NCBI GenBank assembly: GCA_025526935.1
Contig: JAHLKD010000090.1
Coordinates: 163,465-227,464 of the forward strand
Source of the DNA: Cladochytrium replicatum
Lineage: Eukaryota; Chytridiomycota; Chytridiomycetes; Cladochytriales; Cladochytriaceae
DNA: 64,000 nt
Direction: 5' to 3'
Shown: piece after piece, positions 20,977 through 32,300 of the stretch
How positions within the stretch are numbered: position 1 is the first letter of the stretch
Layout of the letters: every line of letters starts with the position of its first letter
Position numbers and translations under genes: made by a program
Notes under the pieces: generated by a model
Told to the model about the DNA's origin: nothing
Seen by the model: only the letters and a program-made list of their open reading frames with translations
Databases searched by the model: none

Positions 20977-21415
20977 TGTTGAGTGTTGTTTCGTTCATAA
21001 AAGTTTTCCTTCTTTGTTTTTACTTTCAAAAAGAAAAAGTTCGGCTGAGGATAACAACAGGATTATTGTTGATCCTCAGAATCGAACTTGCGACATAATA
21101 TTGAATTGCTTGTGGTTTAACCCACGACGCTAGCTTTGTTGTTTTCCAAAAGTTTTATTTCTGTTTCTATTTCGGCTTCATGTTCTTCGACGAAAACTTC
21201 AAAAGCCAGCGTTCCAGAAAATTCCGGATCACCAGCAAACTTGAAGGGGACTTACCAAAGGAGGAAGGAGAGCGCCGCTGCTGACGTGGCAAGGACAAAT
21301 TAAGGGAGGCTTTGTTGGGAATGGGAGAACCTATAAAAGGTGTGAGTCTTAAGCTTCCAATACATCGAACAAGTACCTCTTATCTGATCTTACCTGCCTA
21401 CGACGAAATTCTACA
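20977..21415 (+). repeat. Copia 3' LTR
   Basis: 439 bp, identical to the 5' LTR except for three substitutions and one homopolymer base. CGATC follows at 21416-21420. Confidence 0.97.
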
Positions 21416-21432
21416 CGATCTTCACGAGGTGG

Positions 21433-22331
21433 TTACGCAAGACTATCCAACAGCCCCACGACGATCCTGTTGCTGACAGCTATCCACCTCTTCTCTGTCA
21501 AGTTCCAACAAGAAGCTAGAGTGGGGATCATTAACGAGAGATCATTAAGATGATGAGCACAACTTGTCTCAGCTGCCTGGGTCTGACCCCGCTGGCGACA
21601 GCAGGGAATCATATTGTCAATGTCATCCTCCCAATAGCCATGCTTCCGAATTGCGTTAAGGGCCTTGGATCTGCCTTTAGGTGCATCCCAGGTGGGGACA
21701 TGTACATCGGGGTAGGGAATCAAAGGAAAAGCTCGATGTAGCAGAACTAAAGGCTCTCAACTTCCGCCAGTGTGTATCCCCTGTACCTTAGAACATAGCA
21801 AGATAGAATGCAGTAAGAGAGAAGCAGAAAAGTGGTAACATCAAAGTTAACATTATGACATTTCTGTAACGATAACTCGCAAGTTCTGAACATTAATGCT
21901 TATGCCTGTTTGAGTAACAATGACATGTAAACAATAATGTCAGTAATGTTCTAGCATTATGCATCATGTTACACTTTGGGCAACCAGGACCCTCCAACAT
22001 CTTGCCCTCCAACAAGTATCCATCAACAGAACAATTTCAGCCATCTGACGTCATCTCCCTGCCAGACGCAGATGGTGGTCCTATTCCTGCAACCCCTTCC
22101 ATCCTCAACATCATCGCCGTAAACATTTGGTTTTGTTGTTTGGAATGCCCCAATAGACCTCATCTCTTTTACCAGGCCCAAGATTCGCTTGAGCTCCAAG
22201 GATGAAAACCTTTCCCTAGCCAATTCGGAGCGGAGAATTCGCTGACAGTTTGGGGGGCCTTGGGTGGTGGCATATTTGCTACCAATTATCCGTACCAGTA
22301 GTATGATACCTTTCAAAGTGTGATAGTGCAT
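21433..22331 (-). other. Unrecognised coding-like sequence right of the Copia insertion
   Basis: Two minus frames, 21433-21723 (IPYPDVHVPTWDAPKGRS, KHGYWEDDIDNMIPCC) and 22023-22331 (FSSLELKRILGLVKEMRSI, QTTKPNVYGDDVEDGRG), read like parts of one protein interrupted by stops. No domain was recognised. Together with 15490-16070 across the Copia insertion, they may be one decayed gene or transposon ORF. Confidence 0.3.
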
Positions 22332-22559
22332 GGAAATGAGTGGACTGAGTTTAAACTATCATTGCCCTTGGCCAAGTCTTATACTGGATCCGGATAATAA
22401 CAACAGACTACAGTTGAATTTGTTGCTCCGTACGCAGTACTCAGTGAGGACCACAAGTTTGTAAGCAATTGGATGCGACCATCTTGACAAACTGAGACTT
22501 TGGATCTAACCTGTCAACTTTATGGACCTGATACCATGATTGGTAGTGGTCACTGTTAG

Positions 22560-22750
22560 CCCAACAACCTTAGGTATGTCAACATTAGCCCATCAACGTA
22601 ATAACGTTAGACCAACAACGCAATAATGTTAGCCCATCAGCGCAATAACGTTAGCCCATCAGCGCAATAACGTTAGCCCATCAGCGCAATAGCGTTTGCC
22701 CAACAGTGCAATAACGCTAACAACGTTATAACGTTAGCCCAGTAATGTTA
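22560..22750 (+). repeat. 22-bp minisatellite, ~8 imperfect units
   Basis: The unit AGCCCATCAGCGCAATAACGTT repeats head to tail, cleanest between about 22630 and 22690 and decaying outward (AGACCAACAACGCAATAATGTT, TGCCCAACAGTGCAATAACGCT). It is non-coding. 22751-23539 shows no gene. Confidence 0.85.
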
Positions 22751-23539
22751 AGTAATAATCGACATAACGTCATCAACCCTAACATGGGTCCAAGGCCTGG
22801 AACAGCAAATCCGACACGGCACCTACCTACTACTGAGGTTTGAAATCAACAGACACTACTTGCCTTGAGCCAATGATATAAATAACTATCTCGACTAAAC
22901 CCGACAGAATTAAGAGTGAAGGAAGCTGGGCAGGTGCGCTGCAAGACCGGATGTGGAGGAAACTGAAATGCCGCCGCTGGCTGTGGATGGTGTGTGGCTG
23001 TGAAACCATGGTGCGGAGCTCAAAAATACCTTTGCCCACTGTTGTAAATAGATGGTTTTTCTAACTTCACTGGATTTATTGAGAAAGACTGTTCTCCTTT
23101 TATAGAGCAGAAACGGCGAGGGAAACATCTAGAAAGTACGAAAAGAGAAAAGAAAAAGAAACTTTTAACTTTCCAAATCAGGTAAGCAATCAAGAATATG
23201 AATGATTCAGTGGCAGATGTACGGTTCAGGTGTAAATGAACTTTTCCAATTTACGACACCCACCAAATCCCGTTGCGCCTAAATTTTGGTGACACCAAAC
23301 AGTTATTAGGGTTTGATTTGCTACTGCTTTGAGCGGCATTGCAATGAAGTCAAAACCAAATCTATAAAAAAAGGGGAAAAGCGTGATAAGGCCAAGTTGG
23401 GAGTATAGTGATGAAAAACTATGGTTAAGAAGTTGTAGAGCTGTACAGATTCGGATATTGTTGGAAATGTTGTGTACAAAACCACAAACTAGTCAGTTTG
23501 GCTTGACAAACGAACTGCTAACATGCATACTGCACATGA

Positions 23540-24223
23540 TTAAAAGCGGACACTCCTGTTCGAATGATCCAGATCCCAGACCGGCCCTGCCAATCCATGT
23601 CGCCGAAAGATCTCTGCAGTCTCCTTCATGGACCACTTCGTCCAATCCTCATCGGCATGACGACCGTACCACTCCTTCGCGAATCTCCAGACCTGCTCAA
23701 CGGGTCTCACATCACCTTTCGGAACCCCCCTGTCCGCACACCACGCATCGACCTGGGCCTCGTCCCGGAACAAGAGCATGACCGAGCAAGTGTAAACGAC
23801 GTTGTCCCAAGCGTTGCGCATGGGAACGGGGAAGTGGACCACGAAATCCGTATCTACCAACTGCCCGTCTTTGATCTCAATCGTCACGGAGTCATCGAGA
23901 GCCCCCAACCTTGTCTCTATAGTGACTTGATCGCCTACAAGGCACGCAACTCCGAGCGAGCACCACGCGCAGTTGCCCCACCATTTTCGAGAACTGGATC
24001 TTACGACGAAGGTGGTTGGGGCGGCTGAGAAAGGATGCGCGATCCAGATTTTGTCGTTGTGGGGGTGAAGCACGACGCCGTGGTAGTCTGCAAGGGAGCG
24101 AAGGGCGCTTCTTGCGTCGGCGGGATCGCACTCGAATTTTTCGCTTAGCTCCAGAATGGATGGCGGTCGCTGTTTGGCCAGGAACGTGCGGATGATGAAA
24201 GCATGCACGGCTGAGTGGTTCAT
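23540..24223 (-). CDS. merB: MerB-like alkylmercury lyase family protein, intronless
   Basis: 227 residues. The N-terminal ~70 form a winged-helix-like region (FLAKQRPPSILELSEKFECD, then ARSALRSLADYHGVVLHP) ending AHPFSAAPTTF, which corresponds to the part of MerB before its catalytic core. The core carries WWGNCAWCSLGVACLVGD: Cys88 aligns with the catalytic Cys of the bacterial WCxxD motif, but the partner Asp is Gly91. Cys146 (VYTCSVMLLF) aligns with the second catalytic Cys. C-terminal DEAQVDAWCADRG and PVEQVWRFAKEWYG match the family tail. MerB cleaves carbon-mercury bonds; without the Asp, activity here is uncertain. The start MNHSAV is the first ATG fitting the family; a non-ATG extension to 24316 is unlikely. 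A single exon among intron-rich neighbours suggests acquisition from bacteria. Confidence 0.75.
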   Translation of the reverse strand: MNHSAVHAFIIRTFLAKQRPPSILELSEKFECDPADARSALRSLADYHGVVLHPHNDKIWIAHPFSAAPTTFVVRSSSRKWWGNCAWCSLGVACLVGDQVTIETRLGALDDSVTIEIKDGQLVDTDFVVHFPVPMRNAWDNVVYTCSVMLLFRDEAQVDAWCADRGVPKGDVRPVEQVWRFAKEWYGRHADEDWTKWSMKETAEIFRRHGLAGPVWDLDHSNRSVRF

Positions 24224-24312
24224 TTTTCGGCAGTTGCTGGGTGGATGGGATTCATAATATGGTAAAAATACTTTTTGCTTTAAATATACAAAGCCAAGCG
24301 AGTAAGCTATCT

Positions 24313-26298
24313 TCATTCGTCGAGAGTTCTAGATTCGCATATTGACATTTGGTCCGCATCCACAACCACTGATGCCGACTCATGGTCCAAATCCATACTT
24401 CCTTCATCGTCCCACATCCCATCCGAATCCGACATGTTCGTCTCATCCCACGATTCATCGTCAGAATCATCAGAATCCCCAGAATCCGACATACGTTCCA
24501 AATCCATTCCCTCGCTCTCACACCGCCCATCAAACTCCCTGATTATGTTCTGCAAACTCTGCCTCTCCCTCCCATACCACACAATTGGCACACACTCCGC
24601 AAGGGTCCGAAACGCATCGGGGTGCACCTCACACCTCCAACTATGCACAGGCACAACCTTCAACCCACCCCTGCCGCCCTTCCTCACTTTCGCACCAGCA
24701 ATCGCATCAATCATGTGCCCGCAGCAATCAAACACGTGCAACTCTGTAAGCGTCTCGACTGCCCGCTCGGCGAGCGCGAACCACGCTCTATGCACCGCGT
24801 CGACATCGTCCCACCGTCTCTCGTTCGTACTTTCGGCGCTGAGGGATAGTAGCGATGGACACAGCCGTGTGGATCCGAGGAGGGCTAGCTCGCGCGTGCT
24901 TAGAAACGCCCCACGGATTCGGAGCACCTCGAGCTTCATGCCCGCGGGTAAAAAGTGGCTCCAGAGCAAAGGGATTCCAACGCCGTGTGTATCCGTATCC
25001 AGGTGCTTGAAAGGCGGCTGGAGGTGCTCCCACGACTGGGCCAGGTTCGGCAGGGACACGTGGTGCGCACCAGCGTTGTGTGAATCCAGCGTGAGTTGCA
25101 CTAAATTGTGTGCGATTCCAGACCACATGAGCGCATCGACCGTTTCGGTTGTGACGAGTTGCGGGATGTATTCAAGGTGTAAGTGTGTGAGGTTTTTCGG
25201 GATATTCGAGCGGGGTGATATCCTCCGTTGCGAGTACGCGGAGTTTGCGTAGGTACGGGACGTTAAGGACAAAAACGCGGAGAGGACGCGTGGGGTGTTG
25301 TTGTGGTTGGTTGAAGATGCCCATTCGGCTGTGTTTGTGTGGAGCGTGAAGAAGCGGAGTGCGACTGGAGTAGCTTGGAAGCGCGCAAAGACGCTTGCGG
25401 GGTCGACGCAATCGGCTTGGACGTCGAGGTTGTGTTCTCGGTATAGAACTTCCAAATCGTAGTCGTGAAACGTTTCTTCTGTCAAGTCGTAGTTATTAAA
25501 ATCTCCTCTCAGCAAATGAGCTCGGATGCTGATGTCCAGGGTTGTGATGTGGTTCCCAGGACGAGCGCGAGCAATAAGGCGAGCTGTTTGTCAGTGATCC
25601 GGGCGCAGGGTTTCCAGACGAGTTCTCTGAGGTTTGTAAAACCGTTCAAGAGTTTCGGCAACAGGCTGAGGAACCAACCTTCCTCCGTGGTGTTATCCGC
25701 CGAGATGTTGGTCAACGAGCGCACGGGGGTCGGTGAAATCATTGTATCTCATTTCGTCCGACTGCCTTTCGTCAATGTACACAGATTCGTTCTGCATCGC
25801 GAGCGCTGCGTTCCTCCATGCCTTGGACGCATTGGCGCATTTTTCGAGGGTGAGTGTGCGCGGGACGGCGTCTGAGATATCTTCAGATATTTCTCCTGTA
25901 CACTCCAGCACACTGGACCGCCAGAGCCAGCCCATTTCTCTTCTGTGAATGTACCCGTCGCCGAAATTGAAGTCCACATGCTCGTAAAAGTGTTGAATGC
26001 GTCGAAGGCGGGAAGGATTTAGTTGGGAATGTGGAGCTGAAGTTAGTGGGCGTCTACGAGGTCTCGTTTCCGTGGATTCGATGGGATGCGGATGGTGGAT
26101 GGAGAGCAGTTCCTGCTGATACTTGGAGTGGTCACGGATGTCTAGGAACGCACGCTCTGAATCGATTCCAGCTATGTCGAGCAGGGATGAATCCAATTCC
26201 GAGTTCTCTATGTAGTTATGCTCATCATTCCAGTCGATGGCCACTACGTACTGCAAGATGCGGTTCAGTATTTCGCACGGCATCTGTGCGAATCCCAT
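24313..26298 (-). pseudogene. F-box/leucine-rich-repeat-like protein, frame broken twice
   Basis: The frame from ATG 26298 (MGFAQMPCEILNRILQYVV) has an F-box-like start and a second F-box-like match, LEKCANASKAWRNAALAMQN, further on. It then stops near 25693. Homologous-looking reading continues in a second frame (about 25509-25742: LPKLLNGFTNLRELVWKPC), and then in the first frame again (from about 25515: ITTLDISIRAHLLRGDFNN, LTHLHLEYIPQLV, LTELHVFDCCG) to an acidic Ser/Asp tail ending CESRTLDE. The LRR-like strands are irregular. No GT-AG intron of plausible length spans the two frame changes, so single-base frameshifts (real or sequencing) are more likely. F-box proteins recruit substrates to SCF ubiquitin ligases; the target is unknown. 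Its stop lies 89 bp upstream of the MerB-like start. Confidence 0.55.
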
Positions 26299-27244
26299 TC
26301 CAACAATGATTGCGAAATGTAGAGACCTATGTATCTTTGAGGGCGAAGGTCCCTCCTCAATACAATCATGGTTTTGAGCGAAACGCAAACCTCATTCTGA
26401 TAAAACTGTTGTTTTTTTTGTCAAAACTGTGGAGTGACTCGAATTATCTTCTATGCTATTGCTCGTAACAACAGCTTATGAGCCCATTCTATCAGTGATC
26501 TGCCCAAACACACATTCTACCCCCTACATGATCTGTTCCTTCAGAACTTCATCCTCCACTTGATATTTCAGGCACGGAATTCTGTTCTCGCCGTCAACGC
26601 AAAGCACCACCTCGGCCATCTCCTGACTTGCAACCGCTTCACTCCAAGTCAGAAGGTGAATCTGAATCTTCTGAAGAGCAAGAGCAAAAGATCCAAACTG
26701 CCACTACCTCATCTTATTTGTTTGTTTAAAGAGCTAGAAGATGAACTAAACACAATGTTGCCAGAAGCCTCTTGGGCTCGCTGAGAAGAGAACGAGTACG
26801 AAAGCTTTGACATGCTGATGCAATAGCCGGTCACACTTGGAGCAACAATACTTAACTAAAACAGGATCAGGATCAGCACAGGAAGAAACAGCTAACAAAT
26901 GCTTATGAGCAAGTAAGTAGCTCCGTCGCAGGACCACTAAATGCGGCGATGGCAGGTCAGGGTGACGACGAACTAAACTGGGAGGTCCAATGAACCAAGC
27001 AGAGCACGAAGTAACAAAGGACAAAATGACATCTAATGCAGAATCAACACATCCCTGAGCAATACCACACAGAGGCAAGTACTACCCTCCAACCAAAAGC
27101 CCACAAAATGGAAACCATAGAGAGGTGCCACCAGAACTAAAAACAAGACAGAAATCAGAAGGTCTACAAAGACTGCGATTGATCAAGACTCCCACACCAG
27201 CCTGCCAACTACTCGATGACCCAGGTGAAAAAGGAGTGGACAGA
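26299..27244. other. No supported gene
   Basis: Short frames only. A minus frame around 26746-27264 contains GVGVLINRSL followed by a stop and a Cys-rich stretch, faintly like a LINE endonuclease, but the key residues are not identifiable. Confidence 0.35.
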
Positions 27245-27680
27245 TCTGGGAGACTGAGTGTCACTGTGTCTGGGTAGACAGTTTCTTCCCTAGCTTATTA
27301 TCATTGTCAGATTGGGTAGAAAACTATAGGTATAGTGTGTAGGGAAGTATTATAGCAACATTCCTTTAACGTTCCGGCTGGGAAGTATCTTCCCACGACA
27401 TACATTACCAACACCTTACCTCGAACTACAAAGAAGGGAGCTTTCAACAATCCAAACCATCATCTGAAAGAGTATCAAGTGCAGAACTGGTGACTACACC
27501 TGAAACAACTCTGGGATCAGGTTCTGAAGTGGAGAAGCAGAAGTAAGCCTTGATATCAAATCGACAGATTTCGAATCGACTGCTGCTTCAAACAAACCGG
27601 CGCAACGTAGTTCTAAAGGGGATGCTGACTATTTGCTGTCCTGCTTCAGACATATGACATTGGAAAATTCAAAGCAAGCG
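27245..27680 (+). pseudogene. Relic of hAT accessory ORF: promoter and N-terminal third
   Basis: 27248-27290 is the reverse complement of the spacer at 10800-10843. 27285-27420 matches the accessory ORF's upstream region (TTCTTCCCTAGCTTATTAT, GGTAGAAAACTATAG, TTCCCACGACA). From about 27418 the start of the gene follows (ACCTCGAACTACAAAGAAG), through the region encoding TAPETS and LLIDGLC-like residues, with stops. The ATG is lost (ACCTTACCT in place of ACCATGCCT). It lacks the 97-bp array that separates spacer and gene in the full element. Confidence 0.8.
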
Positions 27681-28114
27681 CATAGCCAGCTTTCCTTCTT
27701 TTTATGAGAATCACCGCATGTACTGAACTAGTTATTGAACACAGCACAGAATGATCATCAATTGGTGCTCGGCATGCACCCAGCAAGGGAAGGCCGAATG
27801 AAGGATCGCGTGAGAATTTACTGGGGTTGGCCTCTCTGTTCTTTTTTATCTAGCATTTCATAACGTATCGGGCGTTTCAATGGAGCTTTTTATCCAAAAA
27901 AACAACAGCTCTTACAGCTTGGCGGACCTGCCGATGCAAAAAATGGAAAGAGAGAATGGGATTAGAATGTGGACATCGGAACTGCTAGTTATTTGAATAA
28001 TCAATCACGAGCATATATTTTCAACAGACCCCATCGAAATCATAAGAACGACAAAAGCAGACCATGAGAGGGAAACTTCTCCACCTCTCTGAACTAAACA
28101 GGGTAGTCTAGAGC
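27681..28114. other. Intergenic, no gene seen
   Basis: No open frame with a motif. It contains the 3' flank of the glutathione peroxidase gene. Confidence 0.4.
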
Positions 28115-28925
28115 TTACAAGAGCTTTGCGATCTCGGGCTCGAGTTCCTCGGGGGTGGTCCTGGATCCCCAGCGACCGACAACGTTACCCTCAGTGTCGA
28201 TCAGGAACTAAGTAAAATCAACATGTCAGCAAGTGTGAGACAAGTTAAATTCGACATTTTTACCTTCTCGAAGTTCCATTTGCTGGATTAAAATTAACGA
28301 GAAGCGAGAGCGGATTAATGATCAATAGGATGTCCTAAAGATTGACGTACATGTCACCAGGCTGCTGGGATTTGAGGTAGGTGTAGATGGGGTGAGTGTC
28401 GTCCCCGTTGACTGAAAAAAGGAAAAGGCATTAGTATAATTCCAAACAACGTTATAAACATCATTAGTTACCATCGATCTTGGAACTGAGAGGGAAGGTC
28501 ACGTCGAACTTTGACTTGCAAAAAGTGGCAATCTCCTCCGCGGATCCGGATTCCTAATAGATTCATTGAGAAATTGCTCTTTCAAGCAGAAAATAGCTCT
28601 CACCTGGGCACCAAACTGGTTGCACGGGAAACCGACGACTGGGGGAAGCACACAGACTGTCAAAACACATATGCGGAAAAACTTGGCGACCTACTCTCGA
28701 GCTTGGGCTGGTGCTTGCGGTAGAGCTCCTCAAGGGGGGCGTACTGCTTGGTGAAGCCGCAAGCACTGATGCACGTACAGATCAGAATCCAGCGGAAGAA
28801 ATATAGACTGATCTAAACACGTACCTGGCGACGTTCACAATGAGCACGGCCTTGCCCTTCAAGTCCGCAAAGTTGAGGATCTTGTCACCGAGAAGAGTGG
28901 TGGTCTTGAGTCCGTAGAAAGCCAT
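28115..28925 (-). CDS. GPX: Glutathione peroxidase-like thiol peroxidase, seven exons
   Basis: Reduces hydroperoxides; fungal members use a catalytic Cys and usually thioredoxin as reductant. The exons 28825-28925, 28695-28765, 28604-28638, 28472-28553, 28351-28411, 28264-28282 and 28115-28207 all have GT-AG borders and join in frame to 153 residues, a normal length. Read in order they give MAFYGLKTTTLLGDKILNF, VLIVNVASACGFTKQY (peroxidatic Cys in CGFT), VGFPCNQFGAQ (resolving-Cys motif), CKSKFDVTFPLSSKIDVNGD, GDIKWNFEKFLID (catalytic Trp/Asn) and GRWGSRTTPEELEPEI. There is a Cys, not selenocysteine, at the active site. Exon 6 is only 19 nt. No targeting sequence is seen, so it is probably cytosolic. 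Confidence 0.95.
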
Positions 28926-29397
28926 TGCTATTTTTGTGTGAAGGTGGAGAAATTCTGGGGTTGGAAGAAAGTGTGAGTGGCAGATGGCGACATTTCGAAA
29001 TATTGCGAAATATAATGAAAATAATAATAATAATTGTCATTCATTACAGAAGACCAGTGCTCAATACTCCTATCAGCGGCCCTGACAGTGAAACTAGGGA
29101 CAGCGGAGATATCTAAGTTGTCAACCATGCTCAAGCCGCAGACCGAAACGATCTTGTTGTGCCCTGCCATACGCTTCCATTCAGTGACATTCTCGTCCTA
29201 GAACGGCTTTTCTACGTTGAGTGTCTCCAACCTACCTAATACGTTTGGGATCATCTGGGCTCTCGATCGAGCGATATTTGAAGTTCACAAAACCCTGTTG
29301 TCTTTCGGTGATTGTGATTGGCGATATGTACCATAACATGTATCAACAATAAAGTGTAACTCCCAAGTCTTCTCTGCTGTACACGAATAAAATAAAA

Positions 29398-32300
29398 TCA
29401 CATAAAGAGTCCATCTTTCGCCACCGATTCAACCAATCGGAACTCTCCGTCCCGCAGAAGCGCATACATCCTTTGAGGCATTGTTCGTGAGTTGTTGGAT
29501 GGCCACGGCTTGGCAGATTGGAACACAAATTCACGGAACGTGGGTGACGTGAATGACCCATCCCCTGAAAGGCATCCGCCAGGTGAGCTTAGTTTTTTGA
29601 AAAGTTTGATCAAGACATACCATTCCGGCTAAGGTCCCACACTGCTTCCCGCTCGGCACCATCTCGTACACGCGCTTCACTCTGGACCAGAATGCGTTCG
29701 ATCAGATCATGCTGTCCCGGAAGCTCAAAATTGGGTAAGATTCGATGTCTGATGTAGATGAAGCATTATTTTGGGTACCTTTCTCAACAGCGCGATCGCC
29801 ATGCTCATCAACCCCTCAATCTCACGGATGTCAAGAATTAAGTCCTCCAGCGCGTGTCGATCTATCTCAACCTTCTCGCCTTCCGATTGGTGCGAGAGCA
29901 CACTCCTCCAATCAGTTTTGACAATTTTCTTTCCAAGCTTTTTGAGGAGATCTGAGAGCAGGGATATTTCGCCTCCAACTGGTTGGCTTGAAAGAGTTTC
30001 ATATGCAACGAGGAACATTGTGGGGAATAGCCTACACAATCATGTATAAAGTTGAATCGTTCTTATTGTGGTCACCAGACTAACATTACGTAAGCTTCCT
30101 GTGCCGTTGTTCGTTCCAAGTAACGGAGAACTTTTTCGGCCTCTTTAGAGTGATCGAAGAGTGATTTTTGACGACTGACGGGGACGGGACGTGTTGACTG
30201 CGCAACGCAAATCTTGAGCAAACAGAGTTGTTTTTTAATACCAATCATCTCACCTTCCACAGCTCCTCCCACAAGTTCCCGGGTTCCCTCATTCTGGCGC
30301 TGAGTTGGCCCTTTACATAAACTGGGTTCTCACCGGCAGCTTCCGTCTCGGCACCTTCTTCGTCGGGAACCCAGTCTCTTGGTGAATGCCATCGCACAAA
30401 GTCTTCCAGACAACATCCCGGGTTTGCAGCTTTGAACGCCTCCATATCTAAGGGTGTAATGTCAATCAAACGGTGACGATAATCTTGTTGATATGAAATA
30501 ACCTGACTTCAAATGTGCAGACTGCATTCGCGCTCGTGCACGAGCAGCTTCAGCGGAAGTCCCGAGTCTCTCGAAAATCAACTCCTGCTCCCGGATCATG
30601 TCTTCGGTCATGTAGCCAATATCCTAAACCACATCTGATTAACATACAACGACTTGGGTAGAGAACGGCACACGCTTACTTGGGTCTTTGGTATGTACAG
30701 TGGCTGACCAGTCTTCAACAGGCAAACTCCTTCCATCGGCCTCAGCTGGCCCTCACTAACTTTTTCCCACTCGCCTCCACCCTCTCCATCAACCTCTTCG
30801 TCCCCATCCCGTTCTCCATCCTCTCTCTCCTCGTCCACTTCCTCCAATGTTCTCCCCAACGGTTCCTTCAAGAAACTGATCGGCTCCGCACCTGCCACCT
30901 CCCCGCTTCCAAGCCCACCGCCCTGCACCGTCCTATCCAGATCCGTCGAGCTCCCTCCCCGCAGCCCCGACAGCGACGACCCAAGCTGCACGTACGAATC
31001 CATCATCCCAGATGGCGCACCTCCCAACGACATCGAGAGTCCCTGATGCACTGAGCTCATCGATCCTGACATGAACGAGCTCGCATCCTCGTCCTCCTCA
31101 CCCCGTCTCGTACCAAATCCATGTTCCGTCCCTGTCCGCACCGCACTCGCCGTCGTCTCACTCGGCGTCGTCATAATATCATCCAAAGTATCCAAAAATA
31201 TATCCCCGTTCTCACCGCCTTCCCGTGCCCCCCGGCTACTCGACCCCCGCGCCTCCGTCACCTCGTCAAGCTCCTCCTCTTCAGACAAATTCCTCGCTTC
31301 ACGAGTCTTCTCGTTCCCGCTTCGACGCTTGTACGGCTCGCTCACGCTCCCGCTCCGCCGAACAATCTCTCCCGAGGAGCCGTGGCTACCCAGCACGCTC
31401 CCCCGCATCAACGAAGCACCCCCGCCGCCTCCACGCACCGAGAAATCTTCCCAGCTGCGATCGCTCGCCCAGCTCATCCCACCAACTTCGTACTCGGACA
31501 ACGAGGACGCCAGCGCCATCGAGCCCGGTCGGCCGACGGTTTTCGACGGTGGCGGGACGGGCACGGAGCCTGGTGTCGGTGCGCGCACGTCGGGCTCGGG
31601 CGTCGTCGAGGTCTCATCGCCCGTGATCCGGTCAAAGAACCTCACAAGAGCGGAGGAACCTGTGGCAGTCGTGGTGTTTGCAGGCGGGTCGGCAGCTGTT
31701 GACGTTCCAACGAAATCCGAGAAGGACGTAAAGAGCCGTCGGGATATGTGTGCGACTGAAAGTGCCCCCGCTGTCACATTGTTTGCGTCCCCATAAGCAA
31801 TCTTTTGATATTGCGGTTGCTGTTGTTGCCCGTGAAGGTGCGATTCCGGGATCGGCGGCCGCTCTGTGTTCTCAAGTGCACTTCGCAATGGCGATACAGG
31901 TGCGCCTGTTCGACGTTCACGCTCTCTTGTCGTTTTTGCCACCTTGCCCCCCCTCTTTTCCTCCATCTTCCGATGCCACACGCAGCAGTTCAGCATCGCC
32001 AGCTTCTGATGCAGCACGTTATACCTCAGATCGATACCCATAGCCTCTCCTTCTCCATGGATCCACACATCGGGGATGTACTCTTCCCCACCGGATTCCC
32101 AGATCACGCGGATCTTGCGCACGAGTTCCGGCCACAGGGCTTTGAGGAACGTGTGCGGCTGGGTGTTCTGGTAGTTCAAGTGCGACGTCGCCGAAGCGGC
32201 GTCGAGGAGGTGTATGCAGAGCGTCCACAGGAACGACCGCGGTGGGATACCAAAGCTCCCCTGTCGGAACTCGCGGGCGAGGGACGATGACGCAGGGTGT

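Larger units (their letters stand above)
16154..21415 (+). mobile_element. Complete Ty1/Copia LTR retrotransposon
   Basis: A 5.26 kb element with LTRs of 440 and 439 bp that begin TGTTGA and end TCTACA, so they carry the TG...CA termini. CGATC is duplicated exactly on both sides (16149-16153 and 21416-21420). A primer-binding site follows the left LTR and a purine tract precedes the right LTR. A single 1420-codon polyprotein fills the interior without any stop. The LTRs differ by three substitutions (around 16274-16288 versus 21096-21110) and one A in a homopolymer, so insertion was recent. It is probably competent for transposition. It is a different family from the Copia elements at 50-64 kb. 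Confidence 0.97.

Noticed and set aside
23540-24316. Extended start of the MerB-like protein at 24316
   Set aside because: That codon is not ATG, and the added residues are hydrophobic and absent from the family; ATG 24223 fits.
26746-27264. Minus-strand LINE endonuclease relic (GVGVLINRSL)
   Set aside because: Only one weak motif and no catalytic residues in order; it could be chance.
31071-31796. 241-codon plus ORF opposite RAB3GAP1
   Set aside because: Antisense shadow of the low-complexity Ser-rich coding exon.
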